Shown here: in pieces, positions 5,108-6,026 of the stretch
How the letters are laid out: each line of letters starts with the position of its first letter
Position numbering within the stretch: position 1 is the stretch's first letter
From: Nitrospirota bacterium
Lineage (GTDB): Bacteria > Nitrospirota > RBG-16-64-22 > JACRHK01
NCBI GenBank assembly: GCA_016217625.1
Contig: JACRHK010000112.1
Location: 1 to 6,026, forward strand
DNA length: 6,026 bases
Reading direction: 5' to 3'
Notes under the pieces: generated by a model
What the model was told of the DNA's origin: nothing
What the model saw: the letters and a program-made list of their open reading frames with translations, nothing else
Databases searched by the model: none
Position numbers and translations under genes: made by a program

Positions 5108-5557
5108 TTAGACGACGCCTTCCAGCGCGGGAAGGACTTCCTCAGTACGAGCGCTTGCCGTTGTCGCGGTCAGGACCCCGCTGCCTGGGAGATCGATCAC
5201 AGGCTCCTTCGGAGAAGCCCCGCTCTTGGACACGGCGCGGGAGGCTTTGATCTGCTCTCGCTCCATCTGATCGGGGATGAACCCCTCCAGCAGCGCGCGG
5301 AGACGGGAATCCTTGAAGTGATAACACACGGTATTCTCCCGCCGGGTGAAGTCCACCACCCCCAGATTGCGGAGGATGGCGAGGTGCTGCGAAATGTTTG
5401 CCTGTTTGCGCCCCAGCGCCTCGGTCAGGTCCTTCACGCACAGTTCCTCGCTGCAGAGCAGTTGACAGATGATTTCCAGACGGATGGGGTTCGCCAGCGC
5501 CTTGAACAGTCGCGCGTAGTCCTTGCAAAACTCCTTGACGTTCCTATCGGGTATCAT
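5108..5557 (-). CDS. ArsR/SmtB-family transcriptional repressor
   Basis: Winged-helix regulator of 149 residues. The ArsR-type core spans residues about 8-95: FKALANPIRLEIICQLL (18-34) is the family helix 2 signature, and LCVKDLTEALGRKQANISQHLAILRNLGVV (39-68) the helix-turn-helix with recognition helix ANISQHLAIL. The wing includes RRENTVCYHF. Cysteines are C11, C31, C35, C40 and C78. C31 lies where the persulfide sensors BigR and SqrR have their first reactive cysteine (RLxxxC), but the helix 5 cysteine of those proteins is absent (ALLEGFI instead). The arsenic-site ELCVCDL motif is reduced to ELCVKDL, so a classical As(III) site is unlikely. Residues about 100-149 form a low-complexity C-terminal extension rich in Ala, Ser, Pro, Thr and Glu, beyond the usual length of about 100-120. 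AGGAGG lies seven bases before the ATG. The gene precedes tusA and has its own promoter with an overlapping palindrome, pointing to autorepression. The inducer is unknown; a sulfur species or thiol oxidation is inferred. Confidence 0.9.
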   Translation of the reverse strand: MIPDRNVKEFCKDYARLFKALANPIRLEIICQLLCSEELCVKDLTEALGRKQANISQHLAILRNLGVVDFTRRENTVCYHFKDSRLRALLEGFIPDQMEREQIKASRAVSKSGASPKEPVIDLPGSGVLTATTASARTEEVLPALEGVV

Positions 5558-5564
5558 AAAGTCT

Positions 5565-5654
5565 CCTCCTACCTCCCCAAGTCCGGCGTAGGTAGGGGCA
5601 GCGCCTTCGGAAGATCCCTCAGCCGTTTGCTGAGGCTTCTACCCTGCTGCCCCT
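5565..5654 (-). promoter_or_regulatory. Structured arsR mRNA leader with competing stems
   Basis: Downstream of the expected transcription start, the minus-strand leader contains an outer 9-bp stem AGGGGCAGC / GCTGCCCCT (5654-5646 with 5602-5594) enclosing a 7-bp hairpin CCTCAGC - AAACG - GCTGAGG (5635-5617). A GAAG/CTTC pair extends the inner stem after a bulge. A further stem CCTACC (5596-5591) with GGTAGG (5573-5568) would cover half of the arsR ribosome site AGGAGG (5570-5565). It shares bases 5594-5596 with the outer stem, so the two are partly exclusive. This is the arrangement of translational control elements, but no known riboswitch class is recognised. A plain leader with chance pairing in GC-rich RNA is the alternative. 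Confidence 0.45.
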
Positions 5655-5662
5655 GGATGAGT

Positions 5663-5682
5663 ATTCGCATATATGAATATGC
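5663..5682. promoter_or_regulatory. Probable ArsR-family operator, ATTC-N8-GAAT
   Basis: Two overlapping palindromes occupy this site: ATTC-GCATATAT-GAAT at 5663-5678 and a perfect GCATAT-ATGA-ATATGC at 5667-5682. The site overlaps the -10 box and expected start of the arsR promoter, where a repressor would block initiation. ATTC-N8-GAAT is the form I recall for SqrR, an ArsR-family persulfide sensor, and AT-rich palindromes are general for the family. Autoregulation by the adjacent gene product is inferred. Confidence 0.6.
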
Positions 5683-5708
5683 TAACAAAACCTCTTTCCC
5701 TTTGTCAA
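5679..5708 (-). promoter_or_regulatory. Sigma70-like promoter of the arsR-tusA unit
   Basis: On the minus strand a perfect -35 TTGACA (5708-5703) is followed after 18 bases by TAGCAT (5684-5679), which matches the -10 consensus at four of six positions. The start is expected near 5672, leaving a leader of about 115 nt before the arsR ATG at 5557. The long spacer and weak -10 suit a regulated promoter. Confidence 0.6.
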
Positions 5709-5732
5709 CCAGAATGTTAGGGTCCCGTTGTG

Positions 5733-5760
5733 CAGAAAGGCTATTACCAGAAAGGCTATT
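5733..5760. repeat. Tandem 13-bp repeat at the end of the universal stress gene
   Basis: CAGAAAGGCTATT occurs at 5733-5745 and again at 5748-5760, a 15-base period. The second copy contains the minus-strand stop codon (5756-5758). Because the period is a multiple of three, the copy downstream of the gene places a second in-frame TAG, preceded by TAA, behind the true stop. It looks like a short local duplication. Confidence 0.6.
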
Positions 5761-6026
5761 TCACGATAAGGACGGAACAGGGGGCCAGCTCGACCACCCG
5801 GGCGGAAATACTGCCTAACAGGAACCGTTTGGCTCCCCGGTGCTTGCGTGTCCCCAGCACCAAGAGGTCGGCCCGGACCTCCCGAACGCAGTCGATGATC
5901 TCCTGGGCCGGGTCTCCCAACCGGAAATGAATCTGTGGTTGGATGCCCATCTTGCCGAGCGAAGCGCCGGCCCGCTCCAGCAGGAGCTTCGTCTCCAAGA
6001 CGGCCTGGTTCTGGACCCGTTCCTCC
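5756..6026 (-). CDS. Universal stress protein UspA family (5'-truncated)
   Basis: C-terminal part, 89 residues, of a UspA-domain protein; the frame is open to the window edge, so the N-terminus is missing. The family consists of cytoplasmic nucleotide-binding or signalling proteins induced by stress. The visible part contains GDPAQEIIDCVREVRADLLVLGTRKHRG followed by AKRFLLGSISARVVELAPCSVLIVK, the strand, loop and helix that bind ATP phosphates, ending in the APCxVLIV strand normal for the C-terminus. The ATP loop GxxGx(9)G(S/T) reads G-T-R-K-H-R-G...LLGS here: the second glycine is replaced by lysine while the final GS is kept, so nucleotide binding is uncertain. An internal TTG at 5998 is only a database-style start; upstream codons continue in frame (EERVQNQAV) and the protein is longer. 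Its stop lies 48 bases before the -35 box of the arsR promoter, so it is upstream of, and probably transcribed separately from, the arsR unit. Confidence 0.9.
   Translation of the reverse strand, partial: EERVQNQAVLETKLLLERAGASLGKMGIQPQIHFRLGDPAQEIIDCVREVRADLLVLGTRKHRGAKRFLLGSISARVVELAPCSVLIVK

Noticed and set aside
5108..5557. Arsenic resistance operon
   Set aside because: The regulator lacks the CxC pair of the arsenic-binding motif, and no arsenite pump or arsenate reductase gene is next to it.
5568..5654. Intrinsic terminator for the universal stress gene
   Set aside because: The stem-loops lie beyond the arsR promoter, no T tract follows on the minus strand, and they are better explained as part of the arsR leader.
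1..6026. CRISPR array, tRNA or rRNA gene
   Set aside because: No regularly spaced direct repeats of suitable length and no recognisable tRNA or rRNA sequence were seen on either strand.

Overview
The window is a piece of a GC-rich bacterial chromosome with seven recognisable housekeeping or stress genes, one small basic gene that falls below usual annotation limits, and two unrelated palindromic repeat elements. The SurA/PpiC-type export signal, the single-RCK potassium channel subunit and the style of the GC-rich inverted-repeat element fit an environmental Gram-negative lineage such as Nitrospirota, NC10/Methylomirabilota or deltaproteobacteria-like groups. That placement is a guess from memory of similar sequences, not a classification.

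Left part, plus strand (1-2022): the 3' end of a KtrB/TrkH potassium-translocating subunit, then its cytoplasmic NAD(H)/nucleotide-binding gating partner KtrA/TrkA, then a small two-repeat TPR protein. The spacings are short and each downstream gene has a good Shine-Dalgarno sequence, so this looks like one operon for K+ uptake. A compact GC hairpin directly follows the TPR stop codon. Next comes a 71-bp AT-rich palindromic repeat that fills the gap to the convergent gene.

Middle part (2127-3825): a minus-strand RlmI-type 23S rRNA cytosine methyltransferase gene. Divergent from it, two tandem sigma70-like promoters on the plus strand lead through a leader of about 80-140 nt to a 39-residue Arg/Lys-rich small protein with a near-perfect ribosome binding site. 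Downstream lies a 126-bp element with imperfect terminal inverted repeats, whose outer edge reaches the first base of the next gene's stop codon.

Right part, minus strand (6026 down to 3825): the C-terminal part of a universal stress protein, then an apparent transcription unit arsR-family regulator > TusA-family sulfur carrier > secreted parvulin-type peptidyl-prolyl isomerase. The arsR promoter has a good -35 box and a weaker -10 box overlapped by a palindrome of the form ATTC-N8-GAAT. That is the operator form I recall for the persulfide sensor SqrR. Together with the adjacent tusA gene it suggests an autoregulated, sulfur- or thiol-responsive unit. The transcript leader of about 115 nt contains a long nested stem-loop and a competing stem that would cover the arsR ribosome binding site. 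This is the most interesting regulatory locus in the window.
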